Positions 51,446 through 59,603 of a stretch of DNA of 64,000 bases are shown in pieces. The stretch comes from Allorhizobium pseudoryzae. Its GTDB lineage: Bacteria > Pseudomonadota > Alphaproteobacteria > Rhizobiales > Rhizobiaceae. A model generated the notes under the pieces. It was not told the origin of the DNA and did not search any database. It saw nothing but the letters and a program-made list of their open reading frames with translations. The DNA is taken from NCBI RefSeq assembly GCF_011046245.1, contig NZ_CP049241.1, forward strand, positions 434,001 to 498,000. Direction: 5' to 3'. Every line of letters starts with the position of its first letter. Position 1 is the first letter of the stretch. The translations under genes and the position numbers were made by a program.

Positions 51446-52693
51446 ATGGCGGCGGATGCAATCGTTCTGGGTGCAGGCATAATCGGCGTATCGACCGCGC
51501 TGCACCTGGCCAAACGCGGCAAATCAGTGGTTCTGGTGGATCGGCGCGGACCGGGTGAGGAAACCTCCTACGGCAATGCCGGCCTCATTCAACGCGAAGG
51601 CGTGGTGCCCTATGGCTTTCCGCAGCAGATGGCGATGATCCTGCGTTATGCGCTGAACAACCGCATCGACGCCCATTACCATCTCGGCGCCCTGCCCTCG
51701 GTTGCAAAATTCCTCAGCCGTTACTGGTGGAATTCCAATGTCAGCCGGCATCAGGTCATCGCGCGCGCCTATGCACCGCTGATCGAGCAGTCGATCACCG
51801 AACATGACGTGCTGATCCGCGAGGCGGATGCCGGCCATCTCATCCGCAAGGACGGCTGGACGCAGGCCTTCCGCACGCAAGGCAAGCAGGATGGCGAGGT
51901 GCGCGAGGCCGAACGCCTGAAGCGCGAATATGACCTCGATTTTACGGTGCTGGATGCCAAGGGGCTGGCAGAGAAGGAACCGCATCTTTCGCAGGATTTC
52001 GTCGGCGCGCTGACCTGGACTGACCCGTGGTCGGTGACGGACCCGCATGCGCTGACGCTCGCTTACGTGGCGCTCTTCGAAAAGCTCGGCGGACGTTTCA
52101 TCCGGGGCGATGCGACGACGCTGCGCCAGACCGGGAGCGGCTGGACCGTTTCCACCGACGAGGGCAGCATCGAGGGCAAGGACGTGGCGATCGCGCTTGG
52201 CCCCTGGTCCGACACGGTGACGAAACCGCTCGGCTACGAATTCCTTGTCGGCGTAAAGCGCGGCTATCACATGCATTATGGTGCCCGTGACAACGTTGTG
52301 CTGAACGGCTGGACCATGGATGCCGAGCGCGGTTACTTCCTCGCGCCGATGCGCCAGGGCATCCGGCTGACGACCGGTGCCGAATTTGCGTTGCGCGATG
52401 CGCCGAAGACGCCGGTGCAGCTTGGCCGCGCGGAAGCCGTGGCGCGGACCATCTTCCCGCTCGGTGAGCGGCTGGACAAGGAGCCGTGGATGGGGGCGCG
52501 TCCCTGCACGCCGGACATGATGCCGGTGATCGGCAAGGCGCCGCGGCATCGCGGCCTGTGGTTCGCCTTCGGCCACGCCCATCACGGCCTGACGCTGGGA
52601 CCGGTGACCGGGCGCGCCGTGGCCGAGATGATCTGCGGCGACAGCCCCTTCATCAATGTGGCGCCCTATCGCCCCGAACGGTTCAAGATCTGA
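51446..52693 (+). CDS. FAD-dependent D-amino acid dehydrogenase-like protein
   Basis: A 415-residue oxidoreductase of the DAO family. FAD binding is shown by IVLGAGIIGVSTALHLAKRG near 6-25 and VVLVDRRGPGEETSYGNAG. The C-terminal GARPCTPDMMPVIGKAP near 361-377 and WFAFGHAHHGLTLGPVTG near 383-400 resemble DadA. It likely oxidises a D-amino acid or a secondary amine, passing electrons to the respiratory chain. It is nine bases upstream of a PuuB-like gene and forms an operon with it. Substrate is not determinable. Confidence 0.85.
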   Translation: MAADAIVLGAGIIGVSTALHLAKRGKSVVLVDRRGPGEETSYGNAGLIQREGVVPYGFPQQMAMILRYALNNRIDAHYHLGALPSVAKFLSRYWWNSNVSRHQVIARAYAPLIEQSITEHDVLIREADAGHLIRKDGWTQAFRTQGKQDGEVREAERLKREYDLDFTVLDAKGLAEKEPHLSQDFVGALTWTDPWSVTDPHALTLAYVALFEKLGGRFIRGDATTLRQTGSGWTVSTDEGSIEGKDVAIALGPWSDTVTKPLGYEFLVGVKRGYHMHYGARDNVVLNGWTMDAERGYFLAPMRQGIRLTTGAEFALRDAPKTPVQLGRAEAVARTIFPLGERLDKEPWMGARPCTPDMMPVIGKAPRHRGLWFAFGHAHHGLTLGPVTGRAVAEMICGDSPFINVAPYRPERFKI

Positions 52694-52702
52694 GTTCAGC
52701 CC

Positions 52703-54007
52703 ATGCCGCACAGCCTGAAGCGCAGCGACAACCCCGGTCATACCGACAGCTGGTATGCGGCTTCCGCGCATGACCGCCGGGTGCGCCCGGCGCTTCAGGA
52801 GGATGTGTCGGCGGATGTCTGCGTGATCGGTGCCGGTTTCACGGGCGTATCCGCGGCGCTGGAACTCAGCGAACGCGGCTTTTCCGTCGTGGTGCTGGAG
52901 GCCGAGCGGATCGGCTTCGGCGCGTCCGGGCGCAATGGCGGGCAGATCGTCAACGGCTACAGCCGGGATCTCGCCACCATCGCCGGCCGCTATGGCGCGG
53001 AAAAGGCCCGCAGGCTGGGCGAGATGTCGCTGGAAGGGGCCGCGATCATCCGCGGGCGGGTCTCCAAGTATGCGATCGACTGCGATCTCGTCGATGGTGG
53101 CTTCTTTGCCGCCTTCACCGAAAAGCAGATGCGCGAAATGGAGGTGCACAAGGCCGATTGGGAGGCCCATGGCCATCCTGGGCTCGAGATGGTCTCGGCT
53201 CATGAGGTCCGTCGCTACGTGAAGACCGACCGCTATGCCGGCGGCATGGTCGACAGGCTGGGCGGCCACATCCATCCGCTGAACCTCGTCCTGGGCGAGG
53301 CACAGGCCGTGGAGGCGCTCGGCGGCCGTATTTTCGAAGGTTCGCGGGTTCTGGGGCTCGATCAGGGCCCCCGCAACACCGTGCGCACCGCCTCGGGCTC
53401 CGTCACCTGCGATTACGTGCTCGTCTGCGGCAATGCCTATCTCGGCCCGCAGTTTCCCGAGATCAGCGGCCGCATGATGCCGGTGTCCAGTCAGGTCCTG
53501 ACGACGGAACCGCTGAGTGCCGATCTGGCGGAAGCGCTTCTACCGGCCAATTACTGCGTCGAGGACGCCAACTACATTCTCGACTATTTTCGGCGGACCG
53601 CAGACAACCGCATCCTCTACGGCGGTGGCATCGGCTATGGTGGGCGGGACCCGAAGGATATCGCCGCCGTCATTCGTCCGAAGATGCTGACGACGTTTCC
53701 GGAACTGCAAAACGTCGCGATCGATTATGCCTGGGGCGGCAATTTCGCGCTCACGCTCACCCGCATTCCGCACATGGGACGGATCTCGCCCAGCGTCTAT
53801 TTTTCCCACGGGGACAGCGGACACGGGGTGACCACCACGCATCTTCTGGGCAAGATCCTCGGCGAGGCCGTTGCCGGTCATGCGGAGCGGTTCGATGTGT
53901 GGAGTTCGTTGCCGAACCTGCCCTTCCCGGGCGGGAAAACGTTGCGGGTGCCGCTGACGGTGCTGGGCGCGTGGTGGTATGGCCTGCGCGACCGGCTGGG
54001 TGTGTAA
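52703..54007 (+). CDS. puuB: PuuB-like gamma-glutamylputrescine oxidoreductase
   Basis: A 434-residue FAD oxidoreductase. The first 30 residues contain the hallmark DSWYAASAH, then VCVIGAGFTGVSAALELSER (FAD), and FGASGRNGGQIVNGYS near 71-86, where the family's GRNGGQ is typical of the PuuB/OrdL group. Near the C terminus ITRIPHMGR-like LTRIPHMGRI and SHGDSGHGVTTTHLLG match. PuuB oxidises gamma-glutamylputrescine, but rhizobia hold many paralogs with other amine substrates, so the symbol is provisional. It is the last gene of its operon; the IS inserted 36 bases beyond its stop. Confidence 0.8.
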   Translation: MPHSLKRSDNPGHTDSWYAASAHDRRVRPALQEDVSADVCVIGAGFTGVSAALELSERGFSVVVLEAERIGFGASGRNGGQIVNGYSRDLATIAGRYGAEKARRLGEMSLEGAAIIRGRVSKYAIDCDLVDGGFFAAFTEKQMREMEVHKADWEAHGHPGLEMVSAHEVRRYVKTDRYAGGMVDRLGGHIHPLNLVLGEAQAVEALGGRIFEGSRVLGLDQGPRNTVRTASGSVTCDYVLVCGNAYLGPQFPEISGRMMPVSSQVLTTEPLSADLAEALLPANYCVEDANYILDYFRRTADNRILYGGGIGYGGRDPKDIAAVIRPKMLTTFPELQNVAIDYAWGGNFALTLTRIPHMGRISPSVYFSHGDSGHGVTTTHLLGKILGEAVAGHAERFDVWSSLPNLPFPGGKTLRVPLTVLGAWWYGLRDRLGV

Positions 54008-54033
54008 TTCGGCCCTGGCGTCGTCTTGCCCCC

Positions 54034-54043
54034 GGCAGGACCG
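54034..54043. repeat. Target site duplication, left
   Basis: GGCAGGACCG, identical to 55210-55219 on the other side of the insertion sequence. Confidence 0.92.
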
Positions 54044-55209
54044 CAGGGCTATCGCATATGAGCGATCATGGAGATGAGGAAGTCATCGTCCCATCCGGCC
54101 TTCTTGATCTTGCGCCTTATGGATGCCTTGTCGGGATGCTGGCGGATCAGGTTGAGGGCGAGTTTTCTGAGTGTCGAGAGGTTTTGCGGCCCATGGTCCT
54201 TGCGGTTTCGTGCCGCATCCTCGCAGAAGGCCACATCGAGAACCCAATGCAGTTGGTTCTCGATCGTCCAGTGCGCCCTGGCGATCTTCAGGAAGGCTGT
54301 GGCGGAGACCTGCCTGGAGAGCAGGAAGTGCCGGATATGACTGGTTTGCCGGCCATCCGGCTCGATCCTGATGCTTTCCAGCCGGGCCACCGCCTTGATG
54401 CCGGGGAAGTCCATGCCGTCCGCCTCGACGATGCTTGCACGGCGGGTTTCGGTCCGGTCATGCAGCCTGGGATCCGTGGTTTCGGCACGGTCGGGATCGT
54501 CAGCCGCCTCCATGAGATGTCCGGCCTGCTTGAGCAGTCCCGGCTGGTTGCTCTTCAGCGCCAGCGCATAATCGGCACCGGTCGCCAGGATCGCTTTGGC
54601 CGTGTCGGCGCGGCAATGCAGCGCGTCGGCGGTGACCATGCAGCCCTCAAGCGACAGGCAGGCGAGCGCGTCGAGCACGCCCTTGACCTCGTTGCGGTTT
54701 GGCGCAAGCTGCTGGCCGATGACCATGCGGTTGTCGGCGGCCCAGATATTGACCAGATGCAGCGGCGTCGCCTTGTCGCCGCGCTTGTAGGCGCCGCGCA
54801 CCGCCTTGCCGTCGATGGCGATGACGCCGGAGATCGACTGGGCGAAGGCGGCTGCGAACCTGGCGAACACCTCCTCGAAGGCAACCGGATCCAGGTGCCT
54901 GAAAACATTCGAGAAAACATCATGGCTCGGAATCCCGTACGGCAGCGGCATGACGGTCTTGAGCAGCTTGTGCTTGGACAGGCCAAAGTCGGCCATATCC
55001 TGACAACTCTCGGCGCCACACAGCACCGCCGCCAGACCGATGAACAAGACCGAGTTCAAAGGGTAACGCACATTGGCGGCCCGCGGGTCTGGAACCGAAC
55101 CAAAAAGCGAAGCAAAGCCTTCCATCACAACCTCCATCAGCGATGGAGCCGAGAGGAATCGATTTGCGACATCCTTTCAAGAGCTTGTCTGCCATATGCG
55201 ATTCCCCTG
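54044..55209 (-). mobile_element. ISAs1-family insertion sequence, complete
   Basis: A 1166-bp element bounded by imperfect terminal inverted repeats: CAGGGCTATCGCATATG at 54044-54060 and, as reverse complement, CAGGGGAATCGCATATG at 55193-55209 (two mismatches in 17). It is flanked by a perfect 10-base direct duplication GGCAGGACCG and encodes one intact DDE transposase whose stop codon lies inside the left terminal repeat. The perfect duplication and intact gene indicate recent insertion. Removing the element and one duplication restores CCCCCGG-CAGGA-CCGGGGG, a terminator-like hairpin between puuB and tetR. Confidence 0.95.
54049..55137 (-). CDS. ISAs1-family transposase
   Basis: A 362-residue transposase with the DDE_Tnp_1-associated N terminus (SLFGSVPDPRAANVRYPL) and catalytic residues in VIAIDGKAVRGAYKRG (first Asp near 111), MVTADALHCRADTA (second Asp near 170) and RAHWTIENQLHWVLDVAF (Glu near 293). 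These patterns are those of ISAs1/H-repeat elements. The reading frame is intact. Stop TAG at 54049 is within the left inverted repeat. Confidence 0.95.
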   Translation of the reverse strand: MEVVMEGFASLFGSVPDPRAANVRYPLNSVLFIGLAAVLCGAESCQDMADFGLSKHKLLKTVMPLPYGIPSHDVFSNVFRHLDPVAFEEVFARFAAAFAQSISGVIAIDGKAVRGAYKRGDKATPLHLVNIWAADNRMVIGQQLAPNRNEVKGVLDALACLSLEGCMVTADALHCRADTAKAILATGADYALALKSNQPGLLKQAGHLMEAADDPDRAETTDPRLHDRTETRRASIVEADGMDFPGIKAVARLESIRIEPDGRQTSHIRHFLLSRQVSATAFLKIARAHWTIENQLHWVLDVAFCEDAARNRKDHGPQNLSTLRKLALNLIRQHPDKASIRRKIKKAGWDDDFLISMIAHMR

Positions 55210-55219
55210 GGCAGGACCG
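55210..55219. repeat. Target site duplication, right
   Basis: GGCAGGACCG, the second copy of the 10-base duplication made on insertion of the ISAs1 element. Confidence 0.92.
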
Positions 55220-55230
55220 GGGGACGGATG

Positions 55231-55923
55231 TCAGACGGCGATCCGCTGCTCAGGGGCGGTGGCGTTGACGTCGATGAAGGCGGAAACCTGGGCCGAGATC
55301 GATGCCTTGAAGTCACGAACGATGCGCTGGCCTTCTTCCGGCGAGACTTTCAGCAGCAGCCGCACGACGCTGACCGTCAGGTGACACATCATGAACGCCG
55401 TGCAGCGATACCGCTCCCGAAGGCTCTCTTCGACGAAGTGCTCTGTGGCCTGACAAAAGGCCGCGGCAATTTCCCGCGTGGCGGCGACGTCCATGTCGGC
55501 CAACATCTTGTCGGCCTGGATCGCGTTGACCAGGTCCTGGATCGACGGGTTGCTGTGCACGAACAGCGAATAAACGTCCAACAGGGCTTCTGCCGCCCGA
55601 CCGACATCGGCGGGGGTATGAACACCCTCAAGACCACGGGCCAGCAAGGATTTCACCTGGCTCAGGTAACGATCGTAAAGCGTGGCGATGATGGCGGACT
55701 TATTGGGGAAATACTGGTAGACGGACGCGATCGGGCCTCCGGACAGGCTGGCGATTTCCTTCATCGTGACAGCGTCGATGCCCTTCTTGCCGATGAGTTC
55801 CATCGCCACCTTGAGGATTTCATCGATACGCTCGCGGCTGCGATCCTGCTTTGGAACTCGCCGCAAGGACGTGCGGTTCAGTTCGGCCACACCCTCAACC
55901 GCCTTGATTCGTGAACCTTCCAT
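55231..55923 (-). CDS. TetR-family transcriptional regulator
   Basis: A 230-residue regulator. The helix-turn-helix lies near residues 33-77: RSRERIDEILKVAMELIGKK, then VTMKEIASLSGGPIASVYQY and FPNKSAIIATLY. The C-terminal ligand-binding part is helical without further clues. The 30-residue N-terminal extension is polar. GGAGG lies about ten bases before the ATG. Its 3' end is 12 bases from the IS duplication, so its natural terminator has been split by the insertion and transcripts may now run into the element, whose transposase is on the same strand. The regulated gene is not obvious; nothing is divergent within 500 bases upstream. Confidence 0.9.
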   Translation of the reverse strand: MEGSRIKAVEGVAELNRTSLRRVPKQDRSRERIDEILKVAMELIGKKGIDAVTMKEIASLSGGPIASVYQYFPNKSAIIATLYDRYLSQVKSLLARGLEGVHTPADVGRAAEALLDVYSLFVHSNPSIQDLVNAIQADKMLADMDVAATREIAAAFCQATEHFVEESLRERYRCTAFMMCHLTVSVVRLLLKVSPEEGQRIVRDFKASISAQVSAFIDVNATAPEQRIAV

Positions 55924-56419
55924 GCTTTCTCACCCTCCAGCGACAGACCACGCTGCAACGGCAACGTACACGCTGTTCCTTTGCCCTCTTGAGGACGGTT
56001 CTTTGCTTAGTGTCCCGCGCAAGCATTAGGGTCGCTGTGCCCGGGCCGCTGCAGATGCGCCGCTCTCATTGTATGCCCATCACGGACCTTCCGGCCTGTA
56101 TGCACCACTACCCCTGCATACAAGCGGACAACACAACCCAAGTCCGAAACGTCATTCAGAACATGCAACCTGGATTGACACGGCTTAAGCTACACGAGGT
56201 CATTTCCGTTTTATTCACGCCTAGCATGGGCGATTCTAAAACTTTATTGACGCTCAGTAGAAAAGAATCAACCTTGAGGGATATTCTCAGAATACGTCCT
56301 CGTCCGGCGTCATGTTCCCCTGTCCTCTTATCTGTCAGTACTTCATGTTGTACGCTTGTTCAACTACTTGACTGACATAATATCCGATCTTTTGAATATA
56401 TTTTCTTACGGGTGATAAT
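55924..56419. other. AT-rich intergenic region without recognisable gene
   Basis: About 500 bases between tetR and the AbrB-family gene. GC content falls clearly toward 56190-56415. A plus-strand open frame spans part of it but is Cys/Leu-rich with no ribosome binding site and no family features. The tetR promoter lies at the left end. I see no RNA gene or repeat that I can support. Confidence 0.5.
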
Positions 56420-57448
56420 TCACAGAGTGCGTTTTCTGGCCAACAAAAGCGGCATCAGGATGGAGAGATAGACCAGTCTGAGGATATGGTGGGTGCCCAC
56501 ATATGCCGGATCGGCATGCAGAATGACGGCCATGGCCGCCATAGTTTCCAGGCCGCCGGGCGCAAAGGCGATGAGGGCGGCATCCAGCGGAATGTCGAGC
56601 CCATGGGAAACCGCCAGGGCAATGATCGCCGAAAACAGGCCGACGACCACCGTAACAGACAGGCCGGCCAGGAAGGAGCGCTTGAGATCGCCCGCGGATA
56701 CGCCGGCAAAGCGCGTCCCAATCATGCAACCGAGTACGACATAGACCGGCATCTGCAGCCAGAAGGGAATAACCCCTTCCACCATGCCGGTGAGATGGGC
56801 AGCACTGGATATGATCATGCCGCCCACCAGCAAAGCGGCTGGCACGCGCACGCGCTGAAGCACCTGCCCCAGCCCATAGGCGGGCAGAGCCATCAACAGC
56901 ACCGCGGTCGGTCCGACCGACATCGGAAGCGCCAGATTTCCCGGCGGTGACAGCCCTTGAATCTCGACGATCAGCGGCACGAGCAAGGTCAGCGCCAGAA
57001 CCCGGACGCTCTGAATGATGCTGACACTGGCGAGATCGCTCTTCGTTCCAGCGGCAAGGCTGAGAACATAGCTCAGATGGCCCGGACAGGCGGCGAGCAT
57101 GGCGGTCAGGTCATCGTAGCGAAACACCTTGCGCAGCAGGACCCAGCCGAGCGCGAGAAGCAACACCGTCATGAAGAGGAGAGCGACGAAACTGAGTGGC
57201 CACTGACGCGTGGCAGCCAGCACGTCGGGTGTCACGCCGGAGCCCATGGACAGGCCCACCGCCAGAAAGGCAAGGTCTCGCAAACGGCTCGGTATGGCGG
57301 CCTTCAGGCCCGCCACACTGGCAACCGTGACCACGGCAGCCGGACCGACCAGATAAGGCGCCGGCATATCCAGCAGAGAAGCGACAAAGGCTCCACCGGC
57401 ACCCAGGGTCAGTGTCAGAAGATATTCAATGGGAATTCGAAATGACAT
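56420..57448 (-). CDS. AbrB-family membrane protein
   Basis: A 342-residue protein with about ten membrane helices arranged as two similar halves (GAFVASLLDMPAPYLVGPA near 19-37 and VPAALLVGGMIISSAAHL near 205-222), the AbrB duplication typical of the family once named ammonia-monooxygenase-like and related to E. coli AbrB/YbgN. The conserved FAPGGLETMAAMAVILHAD near 295-313 is diagnostic. Function is uncertain; transport of a small carboxylate or other metabolite is suspected. It is a single gene, 125 bases before rirA on the same strand. Confidence 0.85.
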   Translation of the reverse strand: MSFRIPIEYLLTLTLGAGGAFVASLLDMPAPYLVGPAAVVTVASVAGLKAAIPSRLRDLAFLAVGLSMGSGVTPDVLAATRQWPLSFVALLFMTVLLLALGWVLLRKVFRYDDLTAMLAACPGHLSYVLSLAAGTKSDLASVSIIQSVRVLALTLLVPLIVEIQGLSPPGNLALPMSVGPTAVLLMALPAYGLGQVLQRVRVPAALLVGGMIISSAAHLTGMVEGVIPFWLQMPVYVVLGCMIGTRFAGVSAGDLKRSFLAGLSVTVVVGLFSAIIALAVSHGLDIPLDAALIAFAPGGLETMAAMAVILHADPAYVGTHHILRLVYLSILMPLLLARKRTL

Positions 57449-57573
57449 CGCGCTGAAAAATTGAGGAGCAGCAACAGGCTGCGCAGGAAGGAAGAGGCGC
57501 GCGAAGTCTTATGGAAAGCACCGGCAGGGTCAAGCCGCCGGTGCCCTAAAGAGCACCGGCAGGCGACCGACAA

Positions 57574-58041
57574 TCAGACGCGAGCGGCAGCCAAACGCGG
57601 CGGAAGGTCATCCAGGCCGAGCAGGAAGTTGATCTGCGGCCGCGCCTTCACGAGATCATCAATCGTGTATTCCGTCAGCACATCAAAGAAGGCGTTGAGC
57701 GCACGGCGCAACGCCGAATTCAAACCGCAGCTATCGACCAGCGGACATTCCACCGCACCGTCTTCGAAGCACTCCGCCATGGCAAAGCTGTCCTCCGTCA
57801 CCTTGACGACGTCGAAGAGTGTAATCTTTTCCGCGGTTCGCCCGAGGCGGACACCACCGTTACGGCCACGAACGGTCTCGACAAGGCCTGCCCTGGTCAG
57901 CGGCTGCAGGATCTTGAACAGGAAGAGCTCGGATACGCCATACGCCTTGGCAATCTCGGGAATGCGGCTGAGGTGACCCTCGTTGGCAGCACAATACATC
58001 AACATGCGGACGGCGTAGTTGGTCTGTTTGGTCAAGCGCAT
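57574..58041 (-). CDS. rirA: Iron-responsive Rrf2-family regulator RirA
   Basis: A 155-residue Rrf2 regulator almost identical in style to RirA of Rhizobium: MRLTKQTNYAVRMLMYCAAN at the N terminus, ELFLFKILQPLTRAGLVETV (wing and helix), RGRNGGVRLGR, and three Cys residues in AECFEDGAVECPLVDSC (about 91-107) that bind a 4Fe-4S cluster. With cluster, RirA represses iron-uptake genes; on iron loss it releases DNA. The divergent gene for a ferric binding protein is a classic target. The ATG at 58041 is well supported by the conserved N terminus. Confidence 0.95.
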   Translation of the reverse strand: MRLTKQTNYAVRMLMYCAANEGHLSRIPEIAKAYGVSELFLFKILQPLTRAGLVETVRGRNGGVRLGRTAEKITLFDVVKVTEDSFAMAECFEDGAVECPLVDSCGLNSALRRALNAFFDVLTEYTIDDLVKARPQINFLLGLDDLPPRLAAARV

Positions 58042-58148
58042 TGCGGTCTCCCTGCGTCTCGTCCCGCCCTATATAAGACGTCCGCTACTTTTGAACAATT
58101 CCAAAAATATGAAATTTCTGTTCAGCTTATGCATTTTTCGCAGCCATG

Positions 58149-58172
58149 TGAATTGACCCTTGGGGAAAATCA
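58149..58172. promoter_or_regulatory. Weak candidate iron-responsive operator
   Basis: TGA-N18-TCA lies in the divergent gap between rirA and the ferric-binding-protein gene, near the form TGA-N19-TCA described for RirA (IRO) boxes, but one base shorter. Position fits RirA control of the downstream gene; the match itself is weak. Confidence 0.3.
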
Positions 58173-58215
58173 TGACTTTTAAAATCCAGATAGTCCTTCA
58201 CTGAGGAGATACAGG

Positions 58216-59256
58216 ATGAAACTCGGCATCAAAACGCTCGTTCTGGCCACCACCGCCTTTGCGGCCAGCGCCAGCATGACGCTCGCCGCCGGAGAGGTGA
58301 ATATCTATTCCTATCGTCAGCCCGAGTTGATCCAGCCGCTGCTCGACGCCTTCACCAAGGAAACGGGGATCACCACCAACGTGCTCTTTCTGGACAAGGG
58401 CCTGGTGGAACGCATCCGGGCGGAAGGCGCCAATTCACCGGCCGATGTTATCCTCACCGTCGATATCCAGCGCCTGACCGAGGCGAAGGATGGCGGCGTG
58501 GTGCAGCCGGTTGTCGACAATGCGACGATCAACAAGGACATTCCGGCCGCCTTCCGCGATCCGGCCGGTGACTGGTTCGGACTGACCACGCGCGGCCGCG
58601 TGGTCTATGCCTCCAAGGACCGGGTGAGCCAGGACGCCATCACCTATGAGGAGCTTGCCGATCCGAAGTGGAAGGGCAAGATCTGCATTCGCGATGGCCA
58701 GCATTCCTACAACATCGCGCTGTTTGCCTCGATGATCGCCCATCATGGTGCCGAATATACCGAAAAGTGGATGACCGGGCTGAAGAACAACCTTGCCCGC
58801 AAGCCGGATGGCAATGACCGCAGCCAGGCGAAATCGATCATGGCCGGCGAATGCGATCTGGCCCTCGGCAACACCTATTATGTCGGCCTGATGATGACGA
58901 ACGACAAGGAACCGGAGCAGAAGGACTGGGCCAAGGCCATCAAGGTGCTCTTCCCGAATGCCGGCGACCGCGGCACGCATGTCAACATTTCCGGCATGGC
59001 ACTCGCCAAGAACGCGCCGAACAAGGACAATGCGCTGAAGCTGATGGAATTCCTCGCCTCCGGCGAAGCGCAGAAGATCTATGCCGAACAGGTGTTCGAA
59101 TATCCGGTGATGCCGGGTGCGGAGCCGTCCGACATCGTCAAATCCTTCGGTTCGATCAAGCCGGACACGCTGCCGCTGATCGATATTGCCAAGAACCGCA
59201 AGCAGGCCTCCGAACTGGTCGATAAGGTGGGCTTCAACGAAGGCCCTGCGATGTAA
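58216..59256 (+). CDS. Ferric iron ABC transporter substrate-binding protein
   Basis: A 346-residue periplasmic protein of the FbpA/FutA/AfuA type. Signal peptide to about residue 25 (LATTAFAASASMTLAAG). The mature start GEVNIYSYRQPELIQPLLDA is diagnostic; NTYYVGLM near 217-224 holds the tandem tyrosines that bind Fe(III). GGAGA lies about seven bases before the ATG. No permease or ATPase genes follow; a strong terminator closes it as a single-gene unit, so partners must be elsewhere. Divergence from rirA suggests iron-regulated expression. Confidence 0.92.
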   Translation: MKLGIKTLVLATTAFAASASMTLAAGEVNIYSYRQPELIQPLLDAFTKETGITTNVLFLDKGLVERIRAEGANSPADVILTVDIQRLTEAKDGGVVQPVVDNATINKDIPAAFRDPAGDWFGLTTRGRVVYASKDRVSQDAITYEELADPKWKGKICIRDGQHSYNIALFASMIAHHGAEYTEKWMTGLKNNLARKPDGNDRSQAKSIMAGECDLALGNTYYVGLMMTNDKEPEQKDWAKAIKVLFPNAGDRGTHVNISGMALAKNAPNKDNALKLMEFLASGEAQKIYAEQVFEYPVMPGAEPSDIVKSFGSIKPDTLPLIDIAKNRKQASELVDKVGFNEGPAM

Positions 59257-59277
59257 ATCGACGACATACCGCATACG

Positions 59278-59308
59278 AAAAGGGCGCCGATCCGGGCGCC
59301 CTTTTTTG
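59278..59308 (+). terminator. Rho-independent terminator of the ferric-binding-protein gene
   Basis: AGGGCGCC and GGGCGCCC arms around a five-base loop, followed by TTTTTTG, 22 bases after the stop. Confidence 0.88.
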
Positions 59309-59397
59309 TTGCTGGTTCTGCTTGTAAGCCGCGGCCCTGTGAGGCAGGACCATCGCATATAGGAAAAAAGCCCCCTCTGGCTGCCGCGTTCGTCCCT

Positions 59398-59553
59398 GCA
59401 ATCGATTCGCAGGATCGATTGCTTCGCTTCGCGAACCGCTCCTCACCCCACCACAAGGGGGGAGACCGCAGACGGCACCCGCCAAGGCTTCCATCTGCGT
59501 GGGCGGGTCGGCTGGGTTAAAGCCCTCCCCCTTGTGGGGAGGGTTGGGAGGGG
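59398..59553. repeat. Palindrome-rich intergenic element
   Basis: Between convergent genes: a perfect 9-base-pair hairpin GCAATCGAT / ATCGATTGC (59398-59422), then a large imperfect inverted repeat with outer arms CACAAGGGGGGAG (59452-59464) and CTCCCCCTTGTG (59524-59535) and inner arms ACCCGCC / GGCGGGT. The layout is that of repetitive extragenic elements in Rhizobiales. It differs in sequence from the RIME-like copies at 45272 and 61198. Confidence 0.55.
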
Positions 59554-59603
59554 TCTTGTTTCGGAGGCAATCGCCCTGCCGTTGAGGGCGCGGCTCGATG
59601 GAA

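Noticed and set aside
51524..53275. 583-codon minus-strand open frame
   Set aside because: Antisense to two FAD oxidoreductase genes; His/Arg-rich composition typical of shadow frames.
53899..55914. 671-codon plus-strand open frame
   Set aside because: Antisense to the transposase and tetR genes and crossing both IS ends; not a plausible gene.
55911..56375. 154-codon plus-strand open frame in the tetR upstream gap
   Set aside because: No ribosome binding site, unusual composition, overlaps the tetR start; treated as non-coding.
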